A DNA stretch of 64,000 bases from Actinomadura coerulea (GTDB lineage Bacteria > Actinomycetota > Actinomycetes > Streptosporangiales > Streptosporangiaceae): contig NZ_JACHMQ010000001.1 in assembly GCF_014208105.1 (NCBI RefSeq), positions 3,038,001-3,102,000 on the forward strand. The letters are read 5' to 3'. Positions 62,188 through 64,000 of this stretch are shown piece after piece. The notes beneath the pieces were generated by a model, which had not been told where the DNA came from, did no database searches, and saw only the letters and a list, made by a program, of their open reading frames with translations. The position numbers were made by a program, and so were the translations under genes. Within the stretch, counting starts at the first letter, position 1; each line of letters opens with the position of its first letter.

Positions 62188-63140
62188 GAGGGCACTTCCT
62201 CCTTCTCGGTGAGGTGCAGGAACACCTCGTCCAGCGTCGGGCGGCGAAGGCCGATGTCGGCGACCGCGACGCCCGCCTCGTCCAGGGCCCGGACGGCCTC
62301 GGTCAGGGCGGCCGCCCGCCCCCGCACCGGCGCCCCGACCCGCAGGGCGTCGGCGTCCACGTCGACCTCGCCGGACGCGACCCGGCCGACGATCCCGGCG
62401 GCGGCGGCGAGGTTCCCGGGGTCGTCCACGACGACCTCGACGCGGTCGCCGCCGAGCCGCGCCTTGAGCTCGTCGGGGGTGCCCTCGGCGATGACGCGGC
62501 CGTGGTCGATCACCGAGACGCCGGAGGCGAGCCGGTCGGCCTCCTCCAGGTACTGGGTGGTGAGCAGGACGGTCGTGCCGCCCTCCACCAGGTCGCGGAT
62601 CGCGTCCCACACCTCGCCCCGGCTGCGCGGGTCCAGGCCGGTGGTCGGCTCGTCCAGGAACAGCACGGGCGGCGCGAGGATCATCGAGGCGGCCAGGTCG
62701 AGCCGCCGCCGCATGCCCCCGGAGTACTCCCCCGCGGGCTTGGCGGCGGCGTCGGTGAGCCGGAAACGCTCCAGCAGCTCGTCCGCCCGCCGCCGCGCCC
62801 GCCCGGCCCCGAGGTGGTGGAGGCGGCCGAACATGACGAGGTTCTGCCGCCCGCCGAGCACCTCGTCGACCGCGGCGTGCTGCCCGACGAGGCCGATGCG
62901 GCGCCGCACCGCGACCGGGTCGCGGACCACGTCGTGCCCGGCGACGCGGGCGCCGCCGCCGTCCGGCCGGGCCAGCGTGGTCAGGATCCGGACGGCGGTG
63001 GTCTTGCCCGCGCCGTTCGGGCCGAGCAGGCCGTGCACCGTCCCGGCGGGGACGCGCAGGTCCAGCCCGGCCAGGGCCTCGGTGCCGCCGTAGCGCTTGC
63101 GCAGCCCTTCGGCGACGACCGCGAACCGTGGTTCCGTCAC
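62184..63140 (-). CDS. ABC exporter ATP-binding protein (DrrA-like)
   Basis: 318 residues from a GTG with GGAGGA SD. Walker A GLLGPNGAGKTTAVRIL (about 38-54), signature YSGGMRRRLDLAASM and Walker B VLFLDEPTTGLD are intact. The C-terminal extension ends in RRPTLDEVFLHLT, diagnostic of the DrrA daunorubicin-resistance family. It energises the permease encoded next. Expression is probably controlled by the divergent TetR protein through the twin operators in the shared promoter region. Confidence 0.94.
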   Translation of the reverse strand: MTEPRFAVVAEGLRKRYGGTEALAGLDLRVPAGTVHGLLGPNGAGKTTAVRILTTLARPDGGGARVAGHDVVRDPVAVRRRIGLVGQHAAVDEVLGGRQNLVMFGRLHHLGAGRARRRADELLERFRLTDAAAKPAGEYSGGMRRRLDLAASMILAPPVLFLDEPTTGLDPRSRGEVWDAIRDLVEGGTTVLLTTQYLEEADRLASGVSVIDHGRVIAEGTPDELKARLGGDRVEVVVDDPGNLAAAAGIVGRVASGEVDVDADALRVGAPVRGRAAALTEAVRALDEAGVAVADIGLRRPTLDEVFLHLTEKEEVPS

Positions 63141-63157
63141 CCGTCCTCCAAAACTAT

Positions 63158-63205
63158 GTACGCAGTACGGATTTACCATCGCGACCAATATAACGTACGC
63201 AGTAC
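63158..63205. promoter_or_regulatory. Twin TetR operators in the divergent promoter region
   Basis: GTACGCAGTAC occurs twice, at 63158-63168 and 63195-63205. Each is a 4-bp inverted repeat with a 3-bp spacer, and the centres are 37 bp apart. Between them lies AATATAACG, a possible -10 for the rightward TetR gene and, in reverse, for the ATPase gene. The layout allows simultaneous repression of both. Confidence 0.7.
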
Positions 63206-63232
63206 AGAGTTTCATCCTGAGAGGATCGGCCG

Positions 63233-63982
63233 GTGACCGAGTACAGCGGGGCGGGCGACCCCAAGCGCACCCTGGAGCTGCTGTGGGGGGTGCGGGAGCG
63301 CCCCAGGCGCGGGCCCAAGCCGCGGCTGACCGCGGAGGAGATCGTCCGGGCGGCGATCCGGCTGGCCGACGCCGAGGGCCTGGACGGGCTGTCGATCCGC
63401 CGCATCGCCGAGGAGCTGGGCGTCTCCCCCATGTCGATCTACACCTACGTGCCGGGCAAGGCGGAGCTGGTCGACGTCATGGTCGACCGCGCGTTCGGCG
63501 AGCTGGCGCCGCCCGGGGGCGGCTCCTGGCGAGACCGCCTGGAGCACATCGCCCGCGACAACTGGGCGCTGTACCACCGGCACCCGTGGCTGCTGCAGAT
63601 CACCACGGTCCGGCCGCCGCTCGGCCCGAACACGTGCGCCAAGTTCGAGTACGAGCTGCGCGCCGTGGACGGCCTCGGCCTCAGCGACGTGGAGATGGAC
63701 TCGGTCGTCGCACTCGTGACCGGCTTCGCCGAGAGCGCCGCCCGCGTGTCGGTCAACGCCGCCGAGGCCGAGCGCCGCAGCGGCATGACCGACGAGCAGT
63801 GGTGGGAGGCGAGCGCCCCCCTCCTGGAGACCCTGGTGAACGAGGACGACTACCCGCTCGGAAGCCGCGTCGGCGCCGCCGTCGGGAACGAGTACGGCTC
63901 CGCCGTCGCGCCCGGACGCGCCTTCGAGTTCGGCCTCGCCCGCGTCCTGGACGGCATCGAGGCGCTGGTCAGCTCCCGCTAG
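63233..63982 (+). CDS. TetR/AcrR-family transcriptional repressor
   Basis: 249 residues from a GTG with GAGAGGA SD. The N-terminal HTH (LTAEEIVRAAIRLADAEG, then LSIRRIAEELGVSPMSIYTY, about 28-70) is of TetR type. The C-terminal domain (HIARDNWALYHRHPWLLQIT; MDSVVALVTGFAESAARVSV) resembles the TetR_C ligand domain found in drug-responsive regulators. Divergence from the DrrAB exporter and the twin operators suggest that it represses both and is released by the exported compound. Confidence 0.93.
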   Translation: MTEYSGAGDPKRTLELLWGVRERPRRGPKPRLTAEEIVRAAIRLADAEGLDGLSIRRIAEELGVSPMSIYTYVPGKAELVDVMVDRAFGELAPPGGGSWRDRLEHIARDNWALYHRHPWLLQITTVRPPLGPNTCAKFEYELRAVDGLGLSDVEMDSVVALVTGFAESAARVSVNAAEAERRSGMTDEQWWEASAPLLETLVNEDDYPLGSRVGAAVGNEYGSAVAPGRAFEFGLARVLDGIEALVSSR

Positions 63983-63989
63983 CCCGCCC

Positions 63990-64000
63990 GGTCCGCTTCG
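63990..64000 (-). repeat. Partial GC-palindrome repeat at the window edge
   Basis: GGTCCGCTTCG at the last bases equals the start of the repeat arm seen at 62171-62181. If the next bases continue CTCA, this is another copy lying 7 nt after the TetR stop. Only the edge is visible. Confidence 0.4.

Overview
The window is a 64 kb piece of a very GC-rich actinomycete chromosome. The evidence is strong G/C bias at third codon positions, frequent GTG starts, the actinobacterial ImuA'/ImuB/DnaE2 mutasome, a PknB-type kinase, an F420-type PPOX flavoprotein, a SigL-like sigma/anti-sigma pair and Tat/Sec-exported glycosidases. An Actinomadura-like (Thermomonosporaceae) host fits, but that is an inference. 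No rRNA, tRNA, CRISPR array, insertion sequence or phage module was seen.

Layout. 1-5.4 kb: translesion-synthesis cassette imuA'(partial)-imuB-dnaE2. 5.6-11.2 kb: housekeeping genes (Ser/Thr kinase with a TolB-like propeller, Ppx/GppA phosphatase, PH-domain membrane protein, ribokinase, a small orphan protein, an aldo/keto reductase). 11.3-50.2 kb: one large L-rhamnose locus. 50.4-57.0 kb: an AAA-LuxR regulator, then an alpha/beta hydrolase with a Cys nucleophile paired with a GMC oxidoreductase that ends in two strong hairpins. 57.1-61.4 kb: SRPBCC protein, PPOX flavoprotein, cyclase-like protein, ECF sigma and zinc anti-sigma factor, and an orphan protein. 61.3-64 kb: DrrAB-type ABC exporter with a divergent TetR repressor and twin operators.

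The rhamnose locus is the centre of the window. Reading leftward from a LacI-controlled divergent promoter near 44.5 kb come rhaT-rhaP-rhaQ-rhaS (ABC importer), rhaM (mutarotase), rhaI (isomerase), a GH78 alpha-L-rhamnosidase, rhaEW (rhamnulose-1-phosphate aldolase/lactaldehyde dehydrogenase), a second isomerase-family protein, and then two GH78-GH106 pairs plus two more GH78-type enzymes. Reading rightward come the LacI regulator, lutABC (L-lactate to pyruvate) and rhaB (rhamnulokinase). Together they can take a rhamnoside outside the cell to free rhamnose, import it, and convert it to DHAP plus pyruvate with no missing step. Three copies of ACGTTTTWAY lie around the divergent promoter; one is inside the Walker A codons of rhaT and is spelled with atypically AT-rich codons.

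The least expected feature is a family of short GC-palindromic repeats (ATGAGCGAAGCG + [A/G]ACC + a G6/C6 hairpin). Copies sit at gene junctions between 38 and 64 kb. One tandem pair forms a 36-codon mini-ORF that links lutC to rhaB through two ATGA stop/start overlaps. Two other copies are inserted in frame in rhaI and lutB. One provides the likely start region of the ABC permease. This looks like a dispersed intercistronic element rather than a CRISPR or an IS.
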